Assembly (NCBI GenBank): GCA_018242185.1
Contig: JAFECK010000002.1
Coordinates: 1 to 64,000, forward strand
Reading direction: 5' to 3'
DNA: 64,000 nt
Origin: Pseudomonadota bacterium
GTDB lineage: Bacteria; Pseudomonadota; Alphaproteobacteria; Rickettsiales; Midichloriaceae
The notes beneath the pieces were generated by a model. The model saw nothing but the letters and a program-made list of their open reading frames with translations, ran no database searches and was not told the DNA's origin. The first letter of the stretch is position 1. Every line of letters starts with the position of its first letter. Shown in pieces: positions 45,912 through 54,510 of the stretch. Both the position numbers and the translations under genes were made by a program.

Positions 45912-46862
45912 CTAAGCCGCCATCTGAGCAGATTGCTCTGGAGCAGTTTGTTTATTGAAGAAGCTCTCTATTTGTTTTGCTACATACGGAGCGAAGATTA
46001 TAGTAGCAAGCAGCGAGCTTCCTATAACATGCAGAGACAGATCTTCGCCTATTGGCTGTAGCGCCGCAGCAACTAAAGTTAACCCGCCTGAAACTACGAC
46101 AGTGGACGCAGATTTGGCAAAGTGAGGTGAACGTAGGTATAACGCGGCTGGCGAAACTTTCTTATCTTCAGTCGTATCAGGTTCTGCTGAGTACTTATAT
46201 GCCGAAACTACGAATAACACCGAGATACCCAAGAAGTGGGCTGTCATCATATTACCGAATGCATGTTCATAAGTCACCATCAGGCCTTGCTCTACTAAAG
46301 CAGCATTGCGAGTAGCAGCTAGCAGATAGCCAGCGAGCACTCCGCCACCAAAACATAGGCAAATGTCTTGACGCTCTGCTGCCCATCTGCGGATACCGCT
46401 AAATAAGCCGCCACTTAGAGAAGTGCCGGAGAGCAAGCTCTGATAATAAGCACTTACCGCCCGCTGCTGTGTGTGCATCATTTGAAGAAACTCGCCATCT
46501 TTCTCTTTAGCCAATCCACCTTTGAGCAACATTTTCTCTGAATATTCCATGCAGGTATATGTGTCTTTATTTTCTTCAGGGAACAAGTAGTATCTTTTTT
46601 CCGCACCTTTTGTCTCATTATACGCTACATAAAATGCCCTTTGGTCTTGGGTTACGTCCTTTGCGACAAACTTACCACCTTCTATCAGGTAAGAGACAGC
46701 TCCATCAACCTTAACATTCTCCCCATTTATCACCAGCTTATTAGGACTCCACTTTACCCCTTGCGAAAGTACCACCCTCTCCCCATCTATTTTCATCTGC
46801 ACACTTACCAACTCTATCTTCGCAGCAGCGGACTGTGCAAAAGTGTTACCATCATATTTCAT
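45912..46862 (-). CDS. four-helix membrane protein, unknown
   Basis: 316 residues. Residues 1-115 are strand-rich and hydrophilic. Four hydrophobic segments follow at about 166-184, 200-222, 252-270 and 276-298, then a short Gln/Ala-rich tail. The membrane topology and spacing resemble the neighbour at 46902-47756, and both have an RxxI...GxGxG-like start of the first helix and a short LRSP/LHSR motif before the third. A GAGGAA ribosome site lies upstream. The two genes are 39 nt apart on the same strand and likely form an operon ending at the mfd terminator. No named family. Confidence 0.68.
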   Translation of the reverse strand: MKYDGNTFAQSAAAKIELVSVQMKIDGERVVLSQGVKWSPNKLVINGENVKVDGAVSYLIEGGKFVAKDVTQDQRAFYVAYNETKGAEKRYYLFPEENKDTYTCMEYSEKMLLKGGLAKEKDGEFLQMMHTQQRAVSAYYQSLLSGTSLSGGLFSGIRRWAAERQDICLCFGGGVLAGYLLAATRNAALVEQGLMVTYEHAFGNMMTAHFLGISVLFVVSAYKYSAEPDTTEDKKVSPAALYLRSPHFAKSASTVVVSGGLTLVAAALQPIGEDLSLHVIGSSLLATIIFAPYVAKQIESFFNKQTAPEQSAQMAA

Positions 46863-46901
46863 AAAAAATTCCTCAATAAAATTATATTTATTACCAAAAC
46901 T

Positions 46902-47756
46902 CTACCTTACCTGCCCTACAGACTCATCCTTGTGGCACCAATCCACCATAGATTTGGTGTAGATAGCCAACTCCGAAGAGAGCGCCATAGAATACACACC
47001 GGCTGCCATCACTCCAACTACTTGTCCGATAGTACTATCAGCCACATTCGCTACACTTGACATAACCGCTGTAGTCGCACCAAAGAGGATCAACATAGCC
47101 AACATCTGCGCCATCTCACGAGAATGTAGAATACGAGAAAATTCGCCGCTTGCAAAGAAGTTTTTTTCCTCTTCATCTTTTGTCGAGGCTTTTTTGCACT
47201 CAGCTTCATACCGATCTCTGATACTTTTAATACCACCACTTCTGTCTAGGTAGTGATGAGCGTTCCAGGCAGCTGCAGCCACTAGACCAACAAAAGAAAC
47301 CATTGAAGCCGCTCCTGCTGCTTGAGAGGCGGTTATCGCAAAATCGGTAGTTCCTTGCATCAGCGAAGCTGCGCCCAAAAACATCAACCCACTCCCCATA
47401 CCTACACAATAAGCAGCAATACTAGGACGATCAGCCCTGTAGTAGACATCCAGCATCATTTTCTTCAGCCATTCATCCTTGCCTATGCGGATAACCGCAT
47501 ACTCATCTCCCTCTCTTTTCAGAAGGTAGTAGTTAAACTTTTCATCTGCAGCAGTGATAACTTCTTGATCCCCAAAAAGCCCAGGCCGCTGCCACATAGC
47601 AGTAATTGATACCGGCATTTCCACAAGCGCATTAGTTCCGCTTTGTATGACAATCCTATTCGTCTCATTACGCTCATCTGCATTCAACAACACACCTATT
47701 GCGGCCCCAACCTTACCCACAAACGGGAAGCCACGTACACCAAACTGTTTTTTCAT
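46902..47756 (-). CDS. four-helix membrane protein, unknown, likely relative of its neighbour
   Basis: 284 residues. Residues 1-110 are soluble, with strand-rich DEKFNYYLLKREGDEYAVIR. Hydrophobic segments lie at about 112-133, 143-165, 213-233 and 243-265, with an acidic Lys/Glu linker between the second and third. GAGGATG precedes the ATG at good spacing. It has the same overall architecture as the following gene, which suggests an old duplication, but sequence identity is low by eye. Location: presumably inner membrane, or a host membrane if exported. Confidence 0.68.
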   Translation of the reverse strand: MKKQFGVRGFPFVGKVGAAIGVLLNADERNETNRIVIQSGTNALVEMPVSITAMWQRPGLFGDQEVITAADEKFNYYLLKREGDEYAVIRIGKDEWLKKMMLDVYYRADRPSIAAYCVGMGSGLMFLGAASLMQGTTDFAITASQAAGAASMVSFVGLVAAAAWNAHHYLDRSGGIKSIRDRYEAECKKASTKDEEEKNFFASGEFSRILHSREMAQMLAMLILFGATTAVMSSVANVADSTIGQVVGVMAAGVYSMALSSELAIYTKSMVDWCHKDESVGQVR

Positions 47757-47883
47757 AACATCCTCATAAATCTTCTATACCGACAACCGGATTATACCAC
47801 AACCGGATATGAGTATGCAATAAATTTTTTAAGCTTATTAGAGAAGCTTTTACCCATATTTCTCATAAAACCTACATATTATA

Positions 47884-49035
47884 TTAGCGCGTTACTTGCT
47901 TATATAACTTCAAAGTTTTATCGCACATCCGTGCAGTGCTGTAACTCATCTCCACACTACGCAATGCATTCCTCTTGATCTCTTCTGCAACCGCCTCATC
48001 TAACTCCAGAATTTGATCTAGTATAGCAGCTGCTGCCATCGGATCTGCTACCGGTATAAAATAACCATTATTGCCATGTTCTATAGTATACATCGCGCCA
48101 CCATGCTCAGTGGCCACTGTTATCTTGCTCATACTTTGCGCCTCCACAATTGTGCGACCAAATGCTTCTGGCTCCTGTGAGGTGGATAACACCACATCCA
48201 CAACTGAATAAAGGGCCGGCATATCCCTGTAATGCTGCTTGATAATCACGCGGTCTTCAAGACCATAGCTCTTGATTAATTCATGGATCTGGCGCATATA
48301 CTTATCGTGATCCGGCGTATATAAACCAACCATGTAACACACATAGTTTCGGTTACGCATGGCCCGCAAAATCTCCAGTAAGTACGCATGCCCCTTCCAG
48401 CGAGTAAACCGAGCAGGCAGTAAGAACTTAACCATCTTATTGGTTTTAGCGCCAATTTCTAAATGCCCTGCGGCAGCTTTAATCCTCGTTTTACTCATTT
48501 TTTCTGGCGCAAATTCCTCTAAGTCCACCCCACGGTTAATCACCACGACGTTTTGCATATTATGGGAATAAGTATCCCTAATATGCTCGAAAATAAAAGG
48601 CGAAATCGCGATCACTTTCTCACTTTTCAACATAGATTTGTTGTATAACCTCTTAATCCACCATTTAGCGCCATAAGTGCCATGGAATGTGGTGATGAAT
48701 TTACACTTAGTAAGCAACCTAGCAAACCGGCTACTCCAGGCAGGAGCTCTCGATCTTGCGTGAATAATATTCACATCATTCTGCTTAATGATACGACGTA
48801 ATCTTTTGATATTGCGGAAGATTTCTACAGGGTTTTTGCTATCTACAGGTAAGACAATATGTTTAGTGCCTAACTTTTCTAGCTCTGGTACCATAGCCCC
48901 GCCAGCAGAACAGACAATGCTCTGATACCCGGCATCATGTAAGGCTTTGGCAATCTCCAACACCCCACGCTCAACGCCACCTGCATCTAATCTAGGTACT
49001 ACCTGCAATACTGTAATACTTTCTTTATTTCCCAT
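47884..49035 (-). CDS. GT4-family glycosyltransferase
   Basis: 383 residues, GT-B fold. The N-terminal domain has VLQVVPRLDAGGVERGVLEI, the acceptor-side glycine-rich loop, and the C-terminal domain has LLPARFTRWKGHAYLLEIL. The nucleotide-sugar site is SQEPEAFGRTIVEAQSMSK, the EX7E motif of retaining GT4 enzymes. It probably adds a sugar to lipopolysaccharide or another surface glycan on the cytoplasmic face; donor and acceptor cannot be read from sequence. It starts 18 nt after degP ends, so the two may be cotranscribed. Confidence 0.88.
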   Translation of the reverse strand: MGNKESITVLQVVPRLDAGGVERGVLEIAKALHDAGYQSIVCSAGGAMVPELEKLGTKHIVLPVDSKNPVEIFRNIKRLRRIIKQNDVNIIHARSRAPAWSSRFARLLTKCKFITTFHGTYGAKWWIKRLYNKSMLKSEKVIAISPFIFEHIRDTYSHNMQNVVVINRGVDLEEFAPEKMSKTRIKAAAGHLEIGAKTNKMVKFLLPARFTRWKGHAYLLEILRAMRNRNYVCYMVGLYTPDHDKYMRQIHELIKSYGLEDRVIIKQHYRDMPALYSVVDVVLSTSQEPEAFGRTIVEAQSMSKITVATEHGGAMYTIEHGNNGYFIPVADPMAAAAILDQILELDEAVAEEIKRNALRSVEMSYSTARMCDKTLKLYKQVTR

Positions 49036-49053
49036 TTTATCTGCATCACCCCA

Positions 49054-50496
49054 TCATTGCTTCAGATTGATCCACACAAAGTGGGCACCAAGGCCATTAG
49101 CCACTAGCAGTGCCGCTGTATTTACTCCACGCTTCTGTAAGGATGAGATCTTGTCTTTCAAGTCATTCACAGAAGCCACCTTATCTTGCTGATTAATCTG
49201 TATGATCACATCTCCAGCTCTAATTCGTGCTTCGTAAGCAGGGCTATCAGGCAGCACCTTAAGCACCACCACGCCGTTGGTACCATTGGCTATGTTATAC
49301 TTCTTCCTAATAGCATCATCGATGTTGCGCACCCTCATGCCTAAGATAGTAGTGGCATTTTTCTCATCCTTCTCGTTATCCGCTTCATTATTACTATTCT
49401 TGTCATCATCGCTAATATCTGGCGGCATCTTACCTATAGTAACTTTTAATACCATAGGAGCACGATTACGGAACACCTCTAGCTCTATTTTTTGACCCGC
49501 CGACATCGCACCAATCATTTGGCTCAGCTTGCCGCTATTTACAACCGGCGCGCCATCAAGTTTGGTAATGATATCACCGACTTGTATGCCAGAGCTAGCA
49601 GCTGGACTACCTGGGGTTACTTCAGCGACCAAAGCGCCACCAGCACCATTTTTGCCAAATGTTTGCGCCATATCTTCGTTAACTGGCTGAATGCGCACAC
49701 CTAACCAACCACGCAAAACTTGTCCTTTTTGCTTCAATTGCTCCAACACTGGTTTAGCAATATTAGCAGGTATTGCAAAACCTATCCCCACACTACCCCC
49801 AGAAGGAGATAGAATAATAGTGTTAATCCCAATCACTTCACCACCAACGTTTAACATTGGCCCACCTGAGTTACCGCGGTTTATTGCAGCATCTGTCTGT
49901 ATGTAATCATCAAAGTTATTGCCTAAATACCTGGCTTTTGCTGAGATAATCCCAGCTGTTGCCGTACTAGACAAGCCAAATGGGCTACCAATGGTCAGTA
50001 CCACATCACCCACACGCGCCTTTTCAGAATCGCCAAACTGTAAGTATGGTAATTGTTTGCTTGTCTCGATTTTGATTAGTGCTAGGTCTGTACGCTTATC
50101 CTTACCCGTAACTTTGGCTTTGTAGATTTTCTCACTACCATCGCTCAACATCACTTCCACCTCTTCAGCACTCTCTACCACATGATAGTTAGTCACAATA
50201 TAACCATCTGCACTAATAATAAATCCAGAACCTAAAGATTTAGCCTTACGTTTGCGTTCTGGAACACCTCTCTCTTTACCTAATTCTCGTTCGAAAAAGT
50301 CAAATAGATCCATAGGCCCTTCCATAGGTAAATCACGAGAAGAAACGAGCTGTGTGCTACTAATATTCACAACGGCTGGGCTCACTCTATCTATAATATC
50401 CGCAAAACTATACGGAATAGATGCATGGGCCACACCCGCTGCAATAGGCCCAAATAAAGACATTAGAAGAATTAAAACAAAAGAAAGGTATTTCAT
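49054..50496 (-). CDS. degP: DegP/HtrA-type periplasmic serine protease
   Basis: 480 residues from the ATG at 50496, chosen because TTGGGGAT lies upstream and the signal peptide begins there (MKYLSFVLILLMSLFG, cleavage after AHA). The trypsin-like triad is complete: His105 (VTNYHVVES), Asp137 (RTDLALIKI) and Ser210 (NRGNSGGPM). Two PDZ domains follow; the first has GWLGVRIQPV and SGIQVGDIITKLDG, the second VVLKVLPDSPAYEARIRAGD. DegP degrades or refolds misfolded envelope proteins. An acidic Asp/Asn/Lys insert lies between the PDZ domains. Confidence 0.95.
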   Translation of the reverse strand: MKYLSFVLILLMSLFGPIAAGVAHASIPYSFADIIDRVSPAVVNISSTQLVSSRDLPMEGPMDLFDFFERELGKERGVPERKRKAKSLGSGFIISADGYIVTNYHVVESAEEVEVMLSDGSEKIYKAKVTGKDKRTDLALIKIETSKQLPYLQFGDSEKARVGDVVLTIGSPFGLSSTATAGIISAKARYLGNNFDDYIQTDAAINRGNSGGPMLNVGGEVIGINTIILSPSGGSVGIGFAIPANIAKPVLEQLKQKGQVLRGWLGVRIQPVNEDMAQTFGKNGAGGALVAEVTPGSPAASSGIQVGDIITKLDGAPVVNSGKLSQMIGAMSAGQKIELEVFRNRAPMVLKVTIGKMPPDISDDDKNSNNEADNEKDEKNATTILGMRVRNIDDAIRKKYNIANGTNGVVVLKVLPDSPAYEARIRAGDVIIQINQQDKVASVNDLKDKISSLQKRGVNTAALLVANGLGAHFVWINLKQ

Positions 50497-50550
50497 ATAT
50501 CCCCAATAAAGTTGTATTATTAGCATATAATATAACACTACCGAGATATA

Positions 50551-50587
50551 AAAAAAACCACCAACGATATACACTGGCGGTTTTTTT
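50551..50587 (-). terminator. intrinsic terminator of the PhoB-like gene
   Basis: On the minus strand A7 then ACCGCCA pairs with TGGTGGT (one A-C mismatch) and T7 follows. It lies 26 nt after the regulator's stop and separates it from degP. Symmetric A/T runs make it bidirectional. Confidence 0.8.
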
Positions 50588-50612
50588 ATCTATATAACTA
50601 TATAGCTTACAA

Positions 50613-51380
50613 CTAAGCTGCTATTTCATCATCCTCTTCAGGGGAAGGAACTGTGATGGAACGCAGGGTGTAGCCAGCGAGACGGACAGTCTTAATCACA
50701 TCCTCACCACTGGTACTATATTTCAGAAGAGACTTACGTAGCCTGGTGATATGCACATCAACTGTACGCGCACCCACATATACGTCCGGACCCCAGATTT
50801 TGTCGATTAACATCTCGCGAGAAAGTACGCGGTTTGGCTGCTCTAGTAAAATCTGCAGAATTTGAAACTCGATTGGAGCAAGTTTGATATCTTGACCATT
50901 TCTGGTTACACTGTAGCTGCTCAAATCCATCTCTATATCAGCAAAACGAAGCACTTTACCAGAGAATGCTGGTCGCATACGGCGGAATACCGCTTTAATA
51001 CGAGCAGCTAGCTCAGCTGGAGAGAACGGCTTCACGATATAATCGTCAGCACCGTGATCAAGACCAGTAATCCTATCAAATTCTTCACCTTTTGCGGAAA
51101 CCATAATAATTGGGATATTAGCAGTTTCTGGACACTCACGTAGCATCCTACAAACTTCTATTCCAGAAACTCCTGGCAGCATACGGTCAAGCAGCACTAG
51201 ATCAGGTTTATTGCTGAGCGCCTCTGTCATAGCATCTTCGCCATTATAAACCACGCGTACGCTATAACCGTCGCGCTGCAACCCGTACTTCAATACGGAA
51301 GCGATGCTTTCCTCATCCTCAACAATCATAATTGAAGGTTTAAGGACCTTGGTAGGGGTTTTGGTATTGTGGGTCGTCAT
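50613..51380 (-). CDS. OmpR/PhoB-family response regulator
   Basis: 255 residues from the ATG at 51380, which has GAGGGAAG upstream; an in-frame ATG at 51392 overlaps that ribosome site. The receiver domain has the acidic pair IVEDEES (near 19-25), phospho-acceptor Asp65 in LVLLDRMLPG, and Lys117 in DYIVKPFSP. The winged-helix domain has IEFQILQILLEQPNRVLSRE and RTVDVHITRLRKSL, typical of PhoB. No sensor kinase is adjacent; the CqsS-like kinase at 24184 is far away. A dyad overlaps its promoter, which suggests self-regulation. Confidence 0.93.
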   Translation of the reverse strand: MTTHNTKTPTKVLKPSIMIVEDEESIASVLKYGLQRDGYSVRVVYNGEDAMTEALSNKPDLVLLDRMLPGVSGIEVCRMLRECPETANIPIIMVSAKGEEFDRITGLDHGADDYIVKPFSPAELAARIKAVFRRMRPAFSGKVLRFADIEMDLSSYSVTRNGQDIKLAPIEFQILQILLEQPNRVLSREMLIDKIWGPDVYVGARTVDVHITRLRKSLLKYSTSGEDVIKTVRLAGYTLRSITVPSPEEDDEIAA

Positions 51381-51412
51381 ATCTTCCCTCATTAAATTAA
51401 GTTAAACCATGC

Positions 51413-51446
51413 AAGGGATTGTACATCCCTTTGTTATAAATTGCAA
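51413..51446 (-). promoter_or_regulatory. promoter of the PhoB-like gene with overlapping dyad operator
   Basis: On the minus strand TTGCAA (51441-51446) and TACAAT (51418-51423) are 17 bp apart. A perfect dyad, AAGGGAT (51413-51419) and ATCCCTT (51425-51431) with a 5-bp centre, covers the -10 hexamer. This is where a repressor or autoregulator would bind. Confidence 0.5.
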
Positions 51447-51641
51447 GCGGTTAATTGAAACTTAATTCATTTTTATTGCGTATTTTTTCTTTTTTGATAA
51501 TTAAGATTTTATTACAATGATCTCTAAGTCATCGTTTTATATATAGTATGTAGCGCCTAAAGAGCTTCGCAAAAGGCGTGCTCTTCTCATCATTTTAATG
51601 CGCACTATTTCTATATATTGCTTCTTTATTACAGATTATAA

Positions 51642-52373
51642 CTACTTAGAGGAAGGAGGTAATAATAATAGGCTTGCCGTTTCAATCTGCTCGTAGAGCT
51701 TGTCCAACAATGCCTGCTTCTCCATCTGCTCTTTTATCGGCGGCAAAAATTGTATTATAATTTCCCCAGGATGCAGCGGGAACCCGCTTTTAGGCCAAAA
51801 TATCCCTGAATTCAGCGCCACAGGAATAATGGGTACATCTGGGTTGGCAGCATGAATCAATGCTATTCCAGACTTATATGCAAGTGCATGCCCTGGTGAA
51901 CTACGACTACCTTCTGGAAATATTATTGCCACCCTACCATTAGCAAATGCTTTACCGAATAGGCGTGCAATACGACGCATAGCGGACACGCCCGCTTTAC
52001 GGTCTATATATACCATACCCGCAATCCATGTATACTGCCCAAATATAGGTACTTTTAACAGCTCCTTTTTCATCACAAAAACCGGATTTTTAAATATTGT
52101 GTTGAAAAATAAACATTCGAATGCCGACTGATGCTTGCACGCAATCACAAAAGGTGGCTTAAGAAGGTTTTCCTCTCCAACGCAACGCACCCTTATGCCA
52201 CATATTAGACGCAAACCAACAATAACCCCAGCATGCCATTTATCTTGCATAAAAAGCGCAACTCTCTTGCTGCAAAAGGCAAATGGAAGTAAAAGCAAAG
52301 GCCATGTAACTGCCCATAGCACTAAAAAAATATAAAAAACCACGCTGCGTACAAAGACCATAACCTGTCGCAT
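51642..52373 (-). CDS. plsC: 1-acyl-sn-glycerol-3-phosphate acyltransferase
   Basis: 243 residues from the ATG at 52373; the frame is open to a GTG at 52442, and another ATG at 52361 is also possible. None has a strong ribosome site, but the N-terminal membrane stretch (VFYIFLVLWAVTWPLLLLPF) at this distance is normal for PlsC. The acyltransferase motif is KHQSAFE with His81 and Glu86, the HX4E form common in proteobacterial PlsC. FPEGSRSSPG is the second motif, and IPVALNSG a later one. PlsC makes phosphatidic acid at the inner membrane. Confidence 0.92.
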   Translation of the reverse strand: MRQVMVFVRSVVFYIFLVLWAVTWPLLLLPFAFCSKRVALFMQDKWHAGVIVGLRLICGIRVRCVGEENLLKPPFVIACKHQSAFECLFFNTIFKNPVFVMKKELLKVPIFGQYTWIAGMVYIDRKAGVSAMRRIARLFGKAFANGRVAIIFPEGSRSSPGHALAYKSGIALIHAANPDVPIIPVALNSGIFWPKSGFPLHPGEIIIQFLPPIKEQMEKQALLDKLYEQIETASLLLLPPSSK

Positions 52374-52473
52374 AAATGTTACTATAGCAAATAAAGATAC
52401 ATTTTTTCCAGCTTTGGTCAATAAATAAAATTGACTATCCACACAGATAATTGTAAACCTTGTTGCAAGCAGA

Positions 52474-52501
52474 TTGCAGCAGTGTGCATAAGGCGTATAA
52501 C
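52474..52501 (+). promoter_or_regulatory. candidate promoter of pal
   Basis: TTGCAG (52474-52479) and TATAAC (52496-52501) with a 16-bp gap. The leader to the ATG is about 80 nt and carries a strong TTGGAGG site. Confidence 0.4.
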
Positions 52502-52588
52502 TTATATCATGGCGATATGGTCCGTGTTATGCGAGCGGCAGGAAGTGAAATAAAATAAACACTTATATCTTTAAATTGGAGGAAAAAC

Positions 52589-53065
52589 ATGTCTTCATTC
52601 CTTAATAGGGCTGTTATTGCAGGCCTTTCTTTGATGCTAGTCACCGCGTGTAGTAGTATGGGCGGCAGCGGCAGCATGGGCGGCGCAGGCGCAAGTGCAG
52701 AAGTTGTCAGCGAGCTAAATCAAGCTGGTGACCGCGTATTCTTTAAATTTGACTCTTCTGAGATCGGCACAGAAGCTAGGGAAACCTTGGGTCGTCAAGC
52801 TGACTTCATGAAGAAGTATTCTGATCTAAACTTCGAAGTTGCTGGTCATTGTGATGAGCGTGGCTCTGCAGAATATAACCTTGGCCTTGGCGAGCGTCGT
52901 GCATTTGCTGCGAAGAAGCAATTACAAAGCTTGGGCATAGAAGCTAGCCGAATCAGCACCCAAAGCTACGGCAAAGAGCGCCCAGCTGTTGAAGGGCATG
53001 CCGAAGAGGCTTGGAGCCAAAACCGTCGCGCTGAGACTGTTATCAAAGGATCTAGCGACAACTAA
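52589..53065 (+). CDS. pal: peptidoglycan-associated lipoprotein
   Basis: 158 residues. The lipobox LVTAC puts the lipidated Cys at 21, followed by a short Gly/Ser linker. The OmpA-like domain has VFFKFDSSEIGTEARETL, then GHCDERGSAEYNLGLGERRA, which carries the peptidoglycan-binding Asp and Arg, and YGKERPAVEGH. Pal ties the outer membrane to the wall and works with TolB. The other tol genes are not next to it, unlike the usual tolQRAB-pal order. TTGGAGG precedes the ATG and a terminator follows, so it is transcribed alone. Confidence 0.97.
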   Translation: MSSFLNRAVIAGLSLMLVTACSSMGGSGSMGGAGASAEVVSELNQAGDRVFFKFDSSEIGTEARETLGRQADFMKKYSDLNFEVAGHCDERGSAEYNLGLGERRAFAAKKQLQSLGIEASRISTQSYGKERPAVEGHAEEAWSQNRRAETVIKGSSDN

Positions 53066-53117
53066 ATATATGGGCACTTTCAAGATATAGCTCTTGGTGC
53101 CTGGTATTTTGTGGAGG

Positions 53118-53157
53118 GCCCGGCTGCTTGTTCTCTTTAGAGCGAGTGCCGGGCTTT
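53118..53157 (+). terminator. probable intrinsic terminator of pal
   Basis: GCCCGGC (53118-53124) pairs perfectly with GCCGGGC (53148-53154). The loop contains a small CTCT/AGAG stem. The T-run is short (TTTC then ATTTTA), which lowers confidence. Confidence 0.6.
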
Positions 53158-53185
53158 CATTTTAATGACCCATTGATGCAGTTAT

Positions 53186-54160
53186 ATGGCGACAACACAG
53201 ATCATAATAACCGGGATCGGAGGCTACTTACCAGCCAACCGACTCGGCAATAACGACTTACCAGCAAGCCTTGAGACTTCTGATGAATGGATTGTAGAAC
53301 GCACAGGGATATCGTATCGCCACATTGCGGATAAAGGTGAGTATACTTCAGATTTAGCAGCTAAAGCGCTACGAAATGCGCTCGATGATGCCAACCTCTC
53401 GGCCACTGACTTAGATGGAATTATTATAGCCACCACAACACCTGACTTAGTTCTCCCCTCCACTGCTGCAATCGTACAGCAAAAAATAGGAGCAAGCAAT
53501 TGCATGGCACTCGATCTAAACGCTGTATGCTCCGGCTTTATATATGCGTTTGTTACAGCCAGCCAAATATTAGCTAGCTCTCAAGCCAAGAGAATAGCGG
53601 TAGTCGGCGCCGATACCATGTCACGTATTTTGGATTGGCAGGACAGAAGCACTTGTGTATTATTTGGCGATGGCGGAGGCGCTGTAATATTAGAAAACAA
53701 GCCTGCACCCGCAAATCATCAACCAGCTGGCATTTTAGCTTGGACACTGCGCTCTGATGGCAACCTTTGCCATATACTAGAGACTGAAGGAGGGACATCC
53801 CACCAAGGCCAACGCTTACTAAAAATGCAGGGCAGAGAAGTATTTCGCCACGGTGTAGAAAAAATGTGCGATGCACTTGTAGAAACTATGGAGAAAGCTG
53901 GCGTGACCAGCGCAAACATAGACTATATCATACCACACCAAGCAAATGTCCGTATGATCAATGCAATTACCGAACGTCTTGGTATAGAAAAAGAAAAGGC
54001 TATTATAACGGTTGATAAACACGCCAATACTGCTTCTGCTTCTATACCATTAGCTTTGAATTGGGCGAAACAGCAACGCTTATTGCGCTCAGGACAAATC
54101 ATTGCAATGCCTGCTGCTGGAGCGGGCTTCACCTGGGGTAATATCTTATTGCGGGTCTAA
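53186..54160 (+). CDS. fabH: 3-oxoacyl-ACP synthase III
   Basis: 324 residues. FabH starts fatty-acid synthesis by condensing acetyl-CoA with malonyl-ACP. The triad is complete: Cys115 in LNAVCSGFIY, His251 in IIPHQANVRMI and Asn281 in HANTASASIPLAL. TSDEWIVERTGI is the N-terminal signature and GAGFTWGNILLR the C-terminal one. plsX and himA, common neighbours of fabH, are missing. It follows pal after its terminator. Confidence 0.97.
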   Translation: MATTQIIITGIGGYLPANRLGNNDLPASLETSDEWIVERTGISYRHIADKGEYTSDLAAKALRNALDDANLSATDLDGIIIATTTPDLVLPSTAAIVQQKIGASNCMALDLNAVCSGFIYAFVTASQILASSQAKRIAVVGADTMSRILDWQDRSTCVLFGDGGGAVILENKPAPANHQPAGILAWTLRSDGNLCHILETEGGTSHQGQRLLKMQGREVFRHGVEKMCDALVETMEKAGVTSANIDYIIPHQANVRMINAITERLGIEKEKAIITVDKHANTASASIPLALNWAKQQRLLRSGQIIAMPAAGAGFTWGNILLRV

Positions 54161-54375
54161 AGCATTAATTTGTACCACAACAAAGCCAACTTTTTTATTA
54201 AAGAAATATTAAAGATACTTGGAACGCAATATAATACCTAGATACGGCAAGAAAATTTTTTTCAGCAACCTATCTCGCGACCCATTGACCTGTACCATAA
54301 TATAGAATATATTACTCCTCATGTCGATTGGGACGGGCATTCATAATTATTTCTCTTCCATCGGAATATGTTTTA

Positions 54376-54404
54376 TTGACATATGCGCATTCAGTTGTTA
54401 TAAC
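54376..54404 (+). promoter_or_regulatory. strong sigma70-type promoter upstream of photolyase
   Basis: A perfect TTGACA (54376-54381) and TATAAC (54399-54404) are separated by exactly 17 bp. The predicted transcript begins just before the inverted repeat at 54412. Confidence 0.6.
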
Positions 54405-54411
54405 TCTTGCC

Positions 54412-54461
54412 TGAGCGTACTCCTTGCTGCTCCTTCCTTACTGTCTCTAGGGGTACGCTCA
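54412..54461 (+). promoter_or_regulatory. inverted repeat in the photolyase leader
   Basis: TGAGCGTAC (54412-54420) pairs perfectly with GTACGCTCA (54453-54461) around a 32-nt pyrimidine-rich loop. It would sit at the 5' end of the transcript from the preceding promoter. It could be a leader structure, a small RNA or a protein-binding site. Confidence 0.45.
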
Positions 54462-54510
54462 TGGAAGGGTTAATTCTTTCAACATTTAAACCAGCTATAA
54501 TAGCCGCGGC

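Larger units (their letters stand above)
54161..54510. other. 350-nt intergenic region upstream of the photolyase gene
   Basis: No gene seen. The first 200 bases are AT-rich without obvious structure. The second half holds the promoter at 54376-54404, the hairpin at 54412-54461 and a further TATAAT at 54496-54501 close to the photolyase ATG. Confidence 0.6.

Noticed and set aside
47830-47852. AAGCTT...AAGCTT hairpin after the glycosyltransferase gene
   Set aside because: On the strand of that gene it is followed by A residues, not T, so it is not a convincing terminator.
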